Assembly (NCBI GenBank): GCA_034406715.1
Contig: CP137879.1
Span: 372,001-436,000, forward strand
Length of the DNA: 64,000 nt
Reading direction: 5' to 3'
Origin: Rhodotorula mucilaginosa
Taxonomy: Eukaryota; Basidiomycota; Microbotryomycetes; Sporidiobolales; Sporidiobolaceae
Numbering within the stretch: position 1 is the stretch's first letter; each line of letters opens with the position of its first letter. The position numbers were made by a program, and so were the translations under genes. Shown piece after piece: positions 23,314-36,014 of the stretch. A model generated the notes under the pieces. The model ran no database searches. It had not been told where the DNA came from and was given only the letters and a program-made list of their open reading frames with translations.

Positions 23314-25038
23314 ATGGCAGAGGCATCTGCAGAGAAAGCAATCTACCAACTGCACGTTGCCGTGCAGACACTCAGGCACGTCAGCAGCCGCTTGCAGGCA
23401 CAGCCACCCAAACAGTCTGAGGCCAAGCCACACCTGTGGTTGAAAGGCCTTGAAGATCGCGTTAAGTCCTTCCTTGCGCGAAAACCACCATTGCGTGTAC
23501 TGCAGGGCATTGGTCAATTCTATATGGATATGGCTCTTTCATTGAATTGGCTGCTTTCGTTCAAAGCGACAGCCGTTGTCAATTCAGCGTTCCAAATTCA
23601 AGAGGTTGAAGGCATTTTTGTGAGTTTTTGCGGCGGTCTCCAGCCTGATCCTGTGACTAATCTGCAAGAGGCAACAGGAAGACTTTTCCTGCAGCTCGTT
23701 TTCCCTAGTGGATAAGAACTGTCACCTCCTGGTGAGCTCATCCTCCTAGAATCAAACGAGAAAGCGAAGCATGCATTAAGTTTCACTTAGGGGAAAACAG
23801 AACTCGGATGTGCACATGGGTGGAGTGTTGTCTCATCTCCTTCTGCACTTGGATATAAGTCTGACACTACGCCTTCCAGAAACACTTGGCGAGATGCTCG
23901 ACATTTGCTGTGAACTCAAAGATAGTTGTACAAGATCAGCTTCCAAAGACAGCCGGCACGGTCTCATGATGGCCTATGTGGCTGTGGTCCTCTGGCTTAC
24001 TCACCGGGACCACCTTCTGGTCTATCTGAGTCTTGCCAACCAAGATGTGGTGAAAGACTGCCTCGCGGGACTCTCAAACTACTGCAAGAAAGTGGCCAGT
24101 GCTACCCTTGCACGCAGACTGCTAATTCTTGTAAGTTGTGCCTGTCCCCTTCTCCCCCTGCATACACTCATTGCCCTTGTTCTTCAGCAGGAGGGCGGAA
24201 AAAAACACTCCGGGCTTGGAAAGCTGGTCACAAAAATTGTAAGCAATTGAAGACCTGCTTGTCAGAAACCATATCTGACTGTGACTTTCAGACCAAGGCA
24301 GCCAGGGAAGCTTTGGATGATGCCAAGCGGCAGCAAGAGACAGCAGATCAAGAAGGCAGCAATACTGGGCAAGAACTCCGCAACATTGCACAAGAAAGTG
24401 CTGTAGCTCAAGCTGCCCCTCCAGTCAATAAGGTGAGCGCAGGCATATGGTAGGGAACAATTTGGCACAGCTGAACATTCTTACGCTCCAGTTCTGCACT
24501 GCTAGGGTCAGGCTTTTTGAGGCTGTACCTAACAGCAAAGGAGGCAACCACTGGGTTTTCTGGTTTGGGAAACAGGTGTTGCTTTGGAAGCACTGGTCAA
24601 AGAAGTCTCGTGGTAGCGTTGTGAGGAGCATGCAGGGGCTCCTGACTGAGCTTGAAAAGGCCACGACGGAGGAAGAGAAGATCAAAATCCTTGTAAGCAG
24701 CTGGTTGCTCTGCAGGAGTATTCTACAGCATAGACTGATGTCATTACATTTCAAGTTGTCAGCACAAGATCCAAGAAGTGCACTGCATCAAGCCATTGAT
24801 CACGCAAACCAAGCGGCTTCCGCCAGAGCCAAGCTACCTGCTGCGGAAGCTATCACGGTCAGTTGCTCGCACTGTGAAATTTCACACACTGGGTTTTCTA
24901 ACATCAGAGTTGGTACTGGATATAACAGCATAATCTGCAGAAGTACTGGTTTGAACGGATGTCTCAGACTCTGGGTCACCCTGAACTTTCACATCGCCAG
25001 CTGGCTGTCTATGGACGGCACGGTGGCACTGGCTTGTA
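23314..25038 (+). CDS. Family member D (unrecognised helical protein family)
   Basis: Starts MAEASAEKAIYQLHVAVQTL at 23314. Exon 1 carries RVLQGIGQFYMDMALSLNWL. The next long exon has ETLGEMLDICCELKDSCTRS and LVYLSLANQDVVKDCLAGLS. Further exons include TKAAREALDDAKRQQETADQ, FWFGKQVLLWKHWSKKSRGS near 24560, and HQAIDHANQAASARAKLP. It ends TLGHPELSHRQLAVYGRHGG at TAG 25036-25038. Compared with B, C, E and F, the exon with the WAALQALI motif is shortened or replaced by a Lys/Gln-rich coiled-coil-like stretch, so D may be a degenerate or re-specialised member. A 23-bp tandem duplication (TGTATTACTTGTAGATCAGT.., about 25066-25110) lies just downstream. Confidence 0.6.
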
Positions 25039-26195
25039 GCTGCTGTGTGCTAGCGGGACCCAAATGTGTATTACTTGTAGATCAGTGCATGTATTACTTG
25101 TAGATCAGTGCACAAGTCTGCTCGTAGCGAGTGTGAGTGACTGGAGGTCAAACATGAAGATGCCCAGGGCACTGGGCCAGCGTGCTGCGTGAGTGAACGG
25201 CTCTATGCAATGCAAACAGTCTCTACAACACACCTGGGCAAGCGTGCTGCGTGGATGTATGGCTGAAGAACAGCCACTTCACCTCACCGCTGCGCCAGGA
25301 TCACTTCGCTCCTCTCGACTCGCACCTCCCCTCATCCACCTGCCTCAACAAAACACAAGTTCACGCTCAAGCAAGCAATATAACAAACAGACTCTCCTCA
25401 TCAACTAATCATCCCCGTGAACAATCCATCTCGACAGCGCCACCTCGTTCACATCCGAGACCACCCTTCAACATTACTGGATTCTATTTGTCAGCTTGTG
25501 TGGTTGGAGAGCTACAGAAAGACTGGTCACCAGGATCCTACTTGTCAGCCCATGTGGTGAGCGAGAGAGAATCCAAGTGAGCTCGCAAGCTTGCGCAGGT
25601 CATCTGTCTCGCGTGAGTCCCCGTGAGCGAGGTCCGCGCCGGGAAATTTGCACGAACCCGATCCAAGAGGCCTGTGCAGCTATAGCAAGCGTGCCCGGTA
25701 AATGTTCGCTTCACACGTCACAGGAACTGGGTACAGAAGAACAAGGAAATGAGCATGATTCAAAAGAGACGTGTGTTGGCGCTAGTGCTGAAGGATGTAG
25801 GTTTCCTGCAGTGGCTGAAGAGAAGTGTAAATGTTGGTGCTATGCAAAGACAAGCAAGATTGTATCTACCTGAAGAGAAGTGTAAATGTCAGTGAGGAGA
25901 AGAAGAGAAACAGGGGAACATGACGAACTGATGACGGTCCTCGGCCCTCCGGATGCGTTTGAAACAAAACCTTCCTCCGAAATTCCTCCCGACCACAACT
26001 TCTCCGTACTTCCCAACTACGTGAGCAAGGAGGGGAGTGCTAGAGAACAGAGCTGAGACTAAGTCCGAGCGTTCGTTCAGCACGAGAAGATCCGTCCTTT
26101 GTGGAAGGTCTTGAGGTGACATCCGAGCCCTTACGTCCAGCCCAACAGAGTAGATTGTCTGCATGAAGGTCCTCCCCTTCCGGTATAGGCTCCCG
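25039..26195. other. Flank of the family array, no intact gene
   Basis: Holds a short tandem duplication near 25066-25110, a repeated CTGAAGAGAAGTGTAAATGT at about 25814 and 25872, and a copy of the C-D spacer sequence at 25676-25740. Plus-strand frames such as GPPDAFETKPSSEIPPDHNF near 25940 may be remnants of the family gene whose last exon survives at 26196-26290. No complete gene is supported. Confidence 0.5.
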
Positions 26196-26290
26196 CAGCG
26201 GATGGCTTCCGGCTCTGGGTCGTCAAATTCTCCCATCGCCAAGCTGCCATCTACGGGCGCATGCGCTCGCTGGGTGGCAGCCCTGTACAT
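26196..26290 (+). pseudogene. Relic of a family-member last exon
   Basis: Reads CCGGCTCTGGGTCG at its start and, after a small length change, HRQAAIYGRMRSLGG, the family's C-terminal signature. It aligns best with the last exon of gene A, including noncoding sequence just past the stop (GTGGCAG..GTACATTC). A two-base length difference between the PALG and RQAAIYG parts breaks the frame. No intact upstream exons were found, so it is the tail of a lost or badly decayed member at the end of the B-C-D array. Confidence 0.65.
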
Positions 26291-26673
26291 TCCGTTCTGT
26301 TCCTCTTTTCCCCTTTGGCTATATGAGTCCTGGAAGGCAGGAACAAGTAACCTCTGAGCTGAAAAGACCGTTGACTGAGGAGTGGCGCGAGTTTGAGAAG
26401 GTTCCGACGAGCGCTTGGGGGACTGATCGCAGCCCACTATGGCCGTTCCACCTGTAGCTTTGCAGCGGCGAGAGCAACGGACGCGCGTGAAAGTGGGAGC
26501 TAAAACCTGCATAGCGATGAGAATGAGAGGACTTTCTGAATTGTCGGAGTCTGGCGCGGAAGCAACTGAATCTGACTGCAGCTGCTCGCGGCGGGAGCAA
26601 GATGGCGGGTAGCGCTTCCTTTACTCTCTCTCCCACACTGTGCGATCAAGAAGGTATCCAGCGCTTGTATAAC

Positions 26674-27529
26674 ATGGCCAACGCCCTACACAAGATTGAG
26701 CACGCGCTCCACCTCGACGACGTGAGTCTCTCTCTGCCCCTCCTCCGCCGGACGTCATCATTCAGCCGAGGTTGGCCAGCCATTCGAGCGAGGACTGACT
26801 CGGTCGAACCCTTTGCAGCGGACACGCAATCCCGAAAAGGTGCACGAGGAGACGCACATCGCCGAGCGGAGACACCAAGAGGAGGAGGAGCGCGCCAATG
26901 CCTTGATCGGTGAGCAGCAGATCTTCTCACGAGGGTGACGAATGAGCTGCGGGGTATTGGCCCACTGCGCACGCTGCAGACTGAAGAGATACCGTATCTG
27001 TTCCACAGCTGAGCGCGAGGCGTTCGAGCGCACCCACCCGACCGCGTCCGGCCCTCCCGACGCCGTCCCGATCCCGCCAGCCTCCCTCGACTTGTCGACG
27101 GTCGCTCACCGTGCTTCGCTCGACGAGGCCGCCCACGGCGACCACGCAAAGCACCACCACGCGGTTGAGAAGGGTGCTACGACGCCGGACTTGGACGGCG
27201 TGACGCACATCCCGGAGAAGCAGTTGCCGCCGAGACTAGAGTGAGTGCTGCTCCTCTTCCCGTACAGACTGTCGAGATCAGACTGACGGAGCTGGTGCCT
27301 ACAGCCGCATGGAACACACGGCGCTGCGCCCCTCAGACCCGAACGATTACAAAGTAAGCCCTGCTTGATCTTCCTTTTTCTTTACCGATTTGTTTTCTCC
27401 GCTCCGGTCCCTGCAGCGCTCGGAAGTTCGATCTCTTCTCGCCGATCTGTCTGACACACGTTACTTTCGCAGTCTATGGACGGCAAACCTCTCCCGCTCG
27501 GTGCCGCTGGCGACGATGCCATGCTTTAA
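26674..27529 (+). CDS. Small five-exon orphan protein
   Basis: Exons 26674-26721, 26819-26909, 27009-27240, 27305-27353 and 27473-27529 total 477 bases and encode 158 residues. The N-terminus MANALHKIEHALHLDDRTRN and the next segment (HIAERRHQEEEERANALIAE) are strongly helical and charged. The middle has a His-rich stretch (DHAKHHHAVEKG). The end is SMDGKPLPLGAAGDDAML. All joins keep frame, with GTGAGT, GTGAGC or GTAAGC donors. An in-frame ATG at 26602 would add 24 residues. No family is recognised. Confidence 0.7.
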
Positions 27530-28031
27530 GCTGCTGTGCAGCCTTCGAAGGTTTGTTCGCGCGGCGCTCTTGGTCTGGCAGCAACGCCGACGCCATCCCC
27601 TCTACAGACGCTCTTGCGTATACATACCCATAAGCGAGGAACCGTATAGTTAGAATGTAACTCACCGCACAGGAAGTCGAGCAATTGTCCTGTTTGCGAG
27701 AGTCGGAGAGGAGTTCTACAGCTCGCTTCGCTACGGTCGAGACTCGTAGTGCGCTGCCATGCTTGTTGTACGCCTCGGAATGAACCGAATGGTCCAGATA
27801 TGGTGCTGGTCAAGCGACTTGACCGAGTGCTCACGCTTGGAGAGGCTGCGCTTCCGCGTGATTCGGTTGCTCGCTTGTTCGATCTCAGCGTGGCTCCCGG
27901 AGCGTGCTATCCGAGCACGTGGCTTTGCTAGACCAACGCTAGATAGTCCACCCGCCCGCCGGTGCCTTCTCGCTCGCTGCCACCGCCCCTCGCTGTTCCT
28001 TTCCCTCTCCTCTCTCACCGACTTTCCCACG
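27530..28031. other. Intergenic region upstream of GCN20
   Basis: About 500 bases with the 3' flank of the orphan gene and a pyrimidine-rich leader just before the GCN20 ATG. No additional gene seen. Confidence 0.5.
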
Positions 28032-31000
28032 ATGGCGACGCAGTTGATCCAGCGCGTGCTGCCGTCGCTCGATTTCCCCATTCTGTCCTACATCAACGGC
28101 ATCTTCGGACCCGACGCCGACCCGAACGACAACCCGGTCGAGTCGTTCATCCGCCCGCTCCTCGAGTCGGAAACTCGCCCCGTCGTCCCGCAGGATGAGA
28201 TCGACCGCGTCTGCGCAGAGCTGCAGGCCATGTGGGACAAGACCACGGGAGGCGTAGGTGCCGCGGGAGGCGCGGCCGGCCAGAACGGGGCAGGCGAGCC
28301 GGCGAAACTCGATGTTGCGCTCGACATGCGCAGGCAGGAGCTCAAGAGCAAGAGGCAGGCCGTCACCCAGGTCGTCGACATTGCCTCGGTCGTGAGTCGA
28401 GATTTGACTGTTTAGCCCGATCGCAGACCCCGGAAGGCTGACCACGGCTTCCTCACAACGTGCGCAGGTCAAGGCCCGCGAAAGTCAGGTCAACATGAAG
28501 GCGCTCGAAAAGGCCGAAGCCAAGCTGAAACAAAAGCTCGAGAAGCGCAACGCCCGCTCGTTGTACGAAGGATCGAAGCTCATGGAGGCGCAGAACAACA
28601 AGAAGAGTTACGAGGAGCTGTTCCTCGAGGTCAACCCGCTCAACGCGCTCGGAACCGGAAAGGGCAAGAGCAAGGACATCCACATCGAGCAGATCGACGT
28701 ACATGTGCCGGTTCCTTTGCGCGTGATACATGATGTGCTTCTGGAGGCTGATTACGCCTGTGCAGCTCAACTTTGGTTCGAACCGCATCTTGTCCAACGC
28801 CACCCTCACCTTGCCCTTCGGTCGGTGCGTACCCAGCTCGCCTTTGTGTTCGGGAGCCATCGGGTTACGCAGACTCTGTAAGCTGACGCTGCGCGACCCC
28901 GCAGCCGCGCCGGTCTCATTGGCCGAAACGGTATCGGCAAGTCGACCCTCCTGCGCGCGATGGCCCTCCGAGAGGTCGCCATCCCGCAGCACATCTCGAT
29001 CCTCTACGTCCAGCAAGAAGTCATCGGCGACGACACTCCCGCGGTCGAGTCGGTCTTGCAAGCCGACGTGCATCGGTCGCACTTGCTCGCCGAGGAGGCT
29101 CAACTCAACGAGACCATCTCGGTCCTCGAGACAGAAGCCGAGACGGTGGCGGCTCAGGGTGCTGCGGCTACCGGTGCGAGTGAAGAAGACGCGGCTAAGC
29201 ATCATGCCGAGTTGCGCAAGGTCGAGAGGAAAAAGGACGACGCGATCTCGCGGCTGGGAGAGGTGCAAAAGTTGCTCATCGAGATCGATGCCGACTCAGG
29301 TCCGTCGCGGGCTGCCGAACTGCTCGCAGGTCTCGGTTTCTCGAGGCAGGATCAGGTCCGTTTCCTTCCCGAGGCAATGTCTCTTTTTTCTTCATGAAGC
29401 TGACAAAGGCACCGTTCGATCGCGTTTTGCAGGACATGCCCACTCGTGCATTCTCTGGTGGATGGCGTATGCGTCTTTCGCTCGCGCGTGCCCTGTTCTG
29501 CAAGCCGGACCTCTTGCTTCTCGATGAACCGTAAGTCCAGCCTAGCCCGTGTTCGCCGACCGCAGCTGACATTGGGCTGGAACGAGAACCGCAGGTCAAA
29601 CAACTTGGACTTGAACGCCCTCGCCTGGCTCGAAGACTACCTCCAGACGTGGCCTTCCACCTTGCTCGTCGTCTCTCACGACCGATCGTTCCTCAACGCG
29701 GTCGCGACCGACATTATTCACCAGCACAATGAGCGCCTCGACTACTACAAGGGCAACTTTGCGCAGTTCTACGCGACCAAGAGTGATCGTCAGAAGCAGC
29801 AGAAGAGGGAGTACGAGGCGCAGCTGCAGTACAGGCAACACTTGCAAGCGTTCATCGACAAGTGGCGATGTGAGCTGCTTCTTTTCTTTGCCTTCTCGAC
29901 GTGCCCTGCTGACTGACGCCTCGAACCCCCCACCCCCACAGACAACGCGGCGCGCGCCTCGCAGGCTCAGATGAAGATCAAGATCCTCGAAAAGTTGCCC
30001 GAGTTGACCCCGCCCGAGGAGGACGACGTCGTCACGTTCAAGTTCCCCGAGACGGACAAGATCTCGCCGCCGCTGTTGCAGCTGTCGGACGTCGACTTTG
30101 GTTACACCAAGGACAAATTGCTCCTCAAGGGGGTCAACATGGATGTTGGATTGGACGCGAGGATCGGGTTGATCGGCGCGAACGGTGCAGGAAAATCGAC
30201 CCTGTGCGTCCAGCCCGCCCTTTCATCGGTTCCCGAATGGTTCCTTTTTTTTTTTGGATCCGCGCTGACCGATGACTTCGTCGGGTATTTCACGACGCAG
30301 GATCAAACTGCTCATCGGCGAGCTGCAGCCCATTCGAGGACAACAGTCTCGGAACGGCCGACTCCGTATCGCCTGTGCGTGACCGAACGCGATTCTCGCT
30401 CGGGCCTTCCTCCGCCCACTTTCAGAACGCCGACTGATGAGCTGACCCTTCGCGCCGGATCTACGTCACACGCAGACTTTGCGCAGCACCACATCGACTC
30501 GCTCGACTTGACCGTCAACTCGGTCGCGTACTTGCAGAAGCTGTTCCCCGGTCTGACCGAGCAGCAGTACCGTCAACATCTCGGTGCCTTCGGTATCACG
30601 GTACGTCAAGCTCTTGTGTCTCTGTCTTTTGCCGGATCGCTGGCGGCACCGCCCCATCGCCGGACGGCTACTTGTGGACAAACAGAGGCTCGATCGCTCA
30701 CTCGCGAATCAATCTCCCGCAGGGCATGACCTCGCTGCAGTTGATCGGCACCCTCTCGGGAGGACAAAAGTCCCGAGTCTCGTTCGCCGTCTTGTCGATG
30801 CAGAGACCGCACATCCTCTTGCTCGACGAGCCGACCAACCACTTGGTGCGTGCTTGCCGCTCAACTCTGCCTGATTGTGCATCGTGGTACCTCGGTTGTG
30901 GAGATGGCTGATGGTTCAGGCCATTGTATTTACGCACAGGACTTGGAAGGTCTCGACGCGCTCATGGACGCGCTCAATGTTTGGAACGGAGGTGGTGAGT

Positions 31001-31446
31001 CTCCGCAATTGCGTGGTGGCTCGTCTGTTCGATCCGGTGCTCACGCTTTCCACTCTCACAGTCCTCGTCATTTCTCACGACAGTACCGTACGCTTGCATC
31101 CTCGCTTTGCATTGGATGATTATGAGGTGACGCTGACCGTCCATGCCTGTCGCACCGCATTTCCCGCGTACAGTTCATCAACTCGTGAGTCCGAGACACG
31201 CTCTACTCTAACCTCCAGTCTAACTCGAGTACTGACTCTCGTCCTTCTTCACAGTGTCTGCAAGGAGCTCTGGGTCTGCGCCGACGGCAAGGCCGAAAAG
31301 TTCTACGGCGACGGTGCGTTTTCCGCCTCCCGCTGCTTTACTCACCAGGACCTCTCGCTGATTCATCAAAAAATGCCCTTTCAGTGGAAAAGTACAAGGA
31401 AATTATCGTCAGTGGCAACAAGACGATGCGGCCGACGCAGGTCTAG
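28032..31446 (+). CDS. GCN20: ABC-F ATPase GCN20 (ABCF3-type)
   Basis: Cytosolic ABC-F protein that with GCN1 activates the eIF2-alpha kinase GCN2 on ribosomes. Fifteen exons (28032-28391, 28468-28698, 28766-28824, 28905-29355, 29433-29530, 29595-29869, 29942-30203, 30301-30374, 30476-30600, 30723-30845, 30940-30994, 31062-31087, 31174-31184, 31255-31313, 31385-31446) sum to 2271 bases, 756 residues, close to yeast Gcn20. The N-terminal HEAT-binding region is followed by ABC domain 1: Walker [15 protein letters not shown], signature [17 protein letters not shown] and Walker B LLLLDEPSNNLD. Then come a linker and ABC domain 2: [27 protein letters not shown] and [12 protein letters not shown]. 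There are no membrane segments. One exon is only 11 bases. Everything needed for ATP binding is present. Confidence 0.97.
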
Positions 31447-31807
31447 GTTTTTCCTTCCTGTGGTGGAAATATCCGGGTTCTGGATGCAACTCGGACGCTC
31501 AAAATGCTCACACGGAGAACGGTCGGGAATGTACTGCTACTGCTAGGCGCAGAAAGACAGTGTCCTTCCCGCTTCATGGCTCTCTGGGTTGGTTTGACAC
31601 GGCTGCTGAGAGAGGAGCGTGCGGGCGGGTGGGCAAGCGGAACATAACTCGCAGCGTCCAAATCGTGGTCGGTCCGCTCTCGAGCTTCTGTATACGTGAT
31701 GGACCGTATCAAGACTGCTCTGCGAGGTCGTGAAAATATGGCGGTGTTCGCGCTGGTCGGCGCCGTCACCGCGAACCGGACTTTGTCCTCTTCACACCCT
31801 CACCACC
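31447..31807. other. Intergenic region between GCN20 and IWS1
   Basis: Holds the GCN20 3' flank and the IWS1 promoter and leader. No coding or repeat signal recognised. Confidence 0.5.
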
Positions 31808-33490
31808 ATGTCGGACACGGAGGAGCACAGTGCAGCGGCTCAGATGAACCAAGAAGAGCCTGCTGAGCTGCCTGCGCCGCCCGCAGCGGCTGCGTCGGAG
31901 GAGCAAGACGAGGCTGGTGCGGACGACGGCGAGGCGGCGGCGCAACCGGCCAACAAGCCCCAGTTCGATATCGTGAGCACGCGCACGGACTTGTGGAGAG
32001 GCTGTTGAGGGCTACTGCGCTGACCGTGCATCTCCGCCGATGCCCAGTTCGCGCAAGAAGACTCGGATTTGACCGAGATCAGTTCAGACGAAGGTGAGTC
32101 GGCGCACGCACACGCGCTATGGGCTGCTTGAAGCACTGCTATTGCAACATGCGCTCATATGTAAAGACGGTCTTGGCCTCACAGACGAGCCCGCCGAGCA
32201 ACCGGCGCCTGCTCGCCGTTCGCCTTCCCCCGCCAGCTCTCGTTCCGCCTCGCCCGACGCCGCTTTCGCCGCCGGTGCGGGTCTCGCCGGCGCAAGCAGC
32301 GACGAAGACGAAGGCGACGAGTACAAGGATGAAGGAGCCGCGATCAAAAAGATGAAGATTGCCAAGCGCAAGAAACGCGCAGAGGAGGGAGGAGAAGGAG
32401 ACGACGAGGCGCCGAGACCGTGAGTGCGGGCATATAGTGGCATCCTGCCGGGGCGCAAAGACGCGCAGGAAGTGTCTGACTCCCGGCTCCATGGACCGCA
32501 ATATGCCTCACAGGAAAAAGAAGAAGCCGTCGAGCAAGAAGCAGCGCGAACGCCGCGATGAGGAGCCCGAAGAGGAGGTCCAACTCGACCCCGAGACGCG
32601 TGAGTGCTCATCTCATCATGTGCTACGAGAATGTAGACCGGTGCGACCCCGGCTGACGACCTGACCTCGCCCGCCACACAGGTCGCCGGAAAGACTTGGC
32701 CAGTCGGCTGTCTGCGATCGTCAAGAAGCCGGCGGGTACGAAAGGTCGCAAGAAGAAGCAGCAGGACGAGGAAGACTTGGAGATGCTCAACGACGAAGCG
32801 GTCGCGACTCTCCGCAAAGACATGCTCCGCGCCGCGGACGACGACCGCGAGCAGAACGAACTTGGCCGGCCGGCGCTCAACAAGCTCAAGATGTTGCCGC
32901 GCGTCGTCGACTTGATGCAAAAGACGGCCCTCGCCGAGACGATCGTCGAAGGCGGCTTGCTCGAAGCCGTCCGGGCGTGGCTCGAACCGCTCTCGGACCG
33001 GTCCCTCCCCGCGCTCAACATCCAACGCCCGCTGTTCAACCTCCTCCGCACCTTCCCGATCGAACTCTCGGCGCTCAAATCATCCGGACTGGGCAAAGTC
33101 GTGTACTTTTACACGAAGTGCAAGCGCGTCGACCCGCAGATCAAGCGCGTCGCGGACCAACTCGTCGCCGACTGGATGCGCCCGATCCTCCGTCGTTCGG
33201 GCGCCTTTATCGACCGCGAAGGTGGCGCTGCCGGCGGGGGTGGCTACGGGTCCGCCTCTCACGCGGCGGCCATTGCGGCGGCGAGGAAACTCGCGATGCA
33301 GCAAGCGGCCGGAGCCGGCGCGACTCGTCACGCCCGGATTCCCGAAGCCCTCACGGCGACGTTCCAGAACGCGCCGACCAATGCTGTTACGGGACAGATG
33401 GCGAGTTTGCCCGGGTCGGGATCGGGGACCAAGATGCGCTCGTTCAAGGCCAAGTTGCAGGCGTCGTCGCAGGCCGCCCGGAGGGTTTGA
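31808..33490 (+). CDS. IWS1: Transcription elongation factor Iws1/Spn1
   Basis: Nuclear factor that binds Spt6 and RNA polymerase II. Exons 31808-31972, 32048-32093, 32185-32419, 32514-32599 and 32682-33490 sum to 1341 bases, 446 residues. The N-terminal half is acidic and Ser-rich (SDEDEGDEYKDEGAAIKKMK) with Lys-rich nuclear-localisation-like runs. The C-terminal half is a TFIIS N-terminal (LW) domain: ALNKLKMLPRVVDLMQKTAL, LFNLLRTFPIELSALKSSGL, GKVVYFYTKCKRVDPQIKRV, then ADQLVADWMRPILRRS. This order and spacing are typical of Iws1. The tail is Gly/Ala-rich. It converges on the F-box gene at 33890. Confidence 0.95.
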
Positions 33491-33889
33491 GCAGTGTGGA
33501 GGCGAGGTTCTTTTTGTTGTGGCGGTCGCATGGTGTCCTTTCTTCCCCAACTGTAGGGTGTGCTTGTACTAGACTTTTCCTCTTTGGCTTCTTTTTCGAT
33601 TTGAATGGTCTCCCAAGCGTGGCAGTGATCGCGAGCGACATCTTCTGAGCACCGCCGAACTTGCCTACCACGCCTCCATAGCACACCGATGCCTTGTGCG
33701 GATAAGGCGGGGACGGTCGGGACTGACCTCGAGACCTCAGAGTCAGTCTTCCTCCACAGGGACAGAAAAGGGAGGCTTTCGTGGTGGCTCTCTTCGTTGG
33801 CACTGACGCGGGCAAGGAAAAACGGGGCGCGCACTCGTATACGAACAGGCACCAAGCAGATCAAATTTCCCAACCGTGGGAAGCTGCAA
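33491..33889. other. Convergent 3' flanks
   Basis: About 400 bases between the stops of IWS1 and the first F-box gene. Nothing beyond ordinary 3' flanking sequence was seen. Confidence 0.5.
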
Positions 33890-35499
33890 CTACGAAATTT
33901 GGGCGATCAACCCTCGCAGGACGAGGTCGGTCAACGCTTCCGGTCCCGCCGAGGAGTCGAGGTCACCTTCCAGGTCGACTGCCTGCGGCGACACGGCGTG
34001 CCACTCTGAGAGTGAAGCCGCCGCACCGGGCCCGTTGTAGTAGGGCGCGAGCTTGAGCAACACCGTGACCTCGACGTTATCGGGCGAGTAGGTTCGGACC
34101 GGGAGCACGACAGTTTGTGCGCGAGGCTTGCCCTTCCAGGAGGTCGAGACGTTCCCGTCCTCGTGCAGAGTAAGGGACGGCGCGCGAGGTCTCGCGAGTA
34201 TGTTGCTGAGGAACCGGTGGTGAAAGTCGGGGTTGAAGACGTAAGGGTCGCGATCCTCCTCGTTCGCAACGGGGGTCGTTTCGACGAGCTTGATCGTGGG
34301 AGGAAGATCGCCGAGGAATTCTTCAACGGTGAGATCTTCGTCTTCGTCTTGTTCCTCGTCGTCATCGTCGTCTCCCTGGCTCGGCAAGTCGACGCAGAGG
34401 TTCATGATCGGGCGCTGGCCGAGGTTGCGCAATTGCGGCCAAACCTCGCGGACATACTGCTCAGGACGAGTGAAACAGCCCAGAGTCAGGCGCCGGAGAG
34501 GTTGCGTGCCTTGCGAGAGTTGCGGGAAGAGGCCAGCCGGCACGCGACTGAGCCAACTGACGGTCCGAAGCGGCGCGTCGGCCGCCGGCGACAGAAGGTT
34601 GACGAAAGGTGCGAGCAGATTCGGATCCGCCTCGCGAGCTGTGACGACAAAGTTCTGCAAGTGGTTCAGCGGCTGCACCTGGTTTGCTGCTGCCGCGATA
34701 GCCGCGTCGTCGGCTTCTTGGTCTTCATCGCCGTGGTCGTCGCGGGTAGGCGAGAACCAGACATCAAGGGATGCCATGTCGGTCAAGCATGAGAGCCTGG
34801 TCAGGATCGGGTAGATGCACGTAATGGGTGCTCCCCAAAAGAGCGCCATGCGGACGAGGCGCGGCCATGCAATAGTGGGATCATTCTCGCAAAAGGCACG
34901 CTTGATGACCGATTCGGTCCCCTCGGCGGTCATGAGTTCTTGGATGTTGGGCATATGGGCGAGGATCGCGACAAGGCTGTCTGCGGTCTCGGACGATATG
35001 TCGGTTTCGCCTGTACTCGCGAACGAGCTCTCGAGGTCATCTTGCGCTGGATCAGCAGGGCCCGAGCCGGGTTCGTCCTGGCCCGGATCGGATTCGAGCT
35101 CCGTCTCGGCGTCCCCGACCGCGCTTTCGTCTTCGCACTGGTTCGGCATGGTGACGAAGCAGCACGAGTGAACAAGCGGGAGCAACTTTGCGCCGGGACC
35201 GTCTTTTGCCGGATCAAAGTAGGCGACGGCTTCTGGGTCGAGCGGATCGAGCGGCAAGATGTCGACGGCGACGGCTTCGACAGCCGACATCCACGCCTTG
35301 CAGACGAGGCCGATCTCGGTCATGAGGCGGATCTTGGTCCGAACATCTTGCGACTCGGTGAAGAGGTGCTGGAAGATCATCTCAAGCACTTCGAGCGGTG
35401 CGCAAGCGGCGGCGCTACGCCCAGGCAGACTGGCTGCGGAGGTGCACAGTCTCGGTCAGTAACGTTGCTCGCACGCAACAGGACGTGTGGCGCACCCAT
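33890..35499 (-). CDS. F-box-type protein 1 of a tandem cluster (intact)
   Basis: Two exons, 35499-35475 and 35433-33890, joined across a 41-base intron (GTGCGA donor, CCGCAG acceptor), give 522 residues starting MGAPHVLLPSLPGRSAAACA. The F-box is PLEVLEMIFQHLFTESQDVR with TEIGLVCKAWMSAVEAVAVD. The rest is leucine-rich repeat-like (LTRLSCLTDMASLDVWFSPT; PLRRLTLGCFTRPEQYVREV) with acidic low-complexity inserts (DDDDDEEQDEDED). The family role would be substrate recognition for an SCF ubiquitin ligase in nucleus or cytosol; that is inferred. It is the only member of the cluster with an open frame from start to stop. Confidence 0.8.
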
Positions 35500-36014
35500 C
35501 GTCGTGTCGAAACCTCGCTCCGAACGTCTCAAGTGGGGGAGTGTCGCGGGCAGCTGTAGGGAAGACGGAAAGCTGCCTGGAGCGAAGAAGCGGTCGAGTG
35601 TTGGCAGAGGTCCGGACGAGACACGGGAATGCGCAGTTCGGCGTGAAGCTCGTAAAGGGAAGAGACGAAGGAGGGAAAGGAGAGAGAAGACGGACATGAC
35701 TTCAACACGGAATCATTCACATACGCCGCATAGAGTACGAAGAGCGTGAGAAGCTAAACCGACGGGCTTCAGAAGGATATATGTCTCTAGGGAAATCGGG
35801 AAGAAAGGGAGGAGCTTTTCTTTCGTTGTCAGACTGCGGAAAAAGCGCGACAATCATTTGCAAGCGACGTCCAAGCAGGCCAAGCGTACAAAACCCTGCC
35901 ATACCTGCACATTCCGAGCACTCCTCCCTTCCCCAAGCCCCGAGCAAGGCCGTTCCGTCTCCAAAGTCAAGCTTCCTCCAAGCGCAAGCGACCATTGATC
36001 AAGTCGTCCGATCT
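35500..36014. other. Spacer in the F-box cluster
   Basis: Between the 5' end of F-box gene 1 and the 3' end of gene 2. No supported gene; it presumably contains the promoter of gene 1. Confidence 0.45.
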
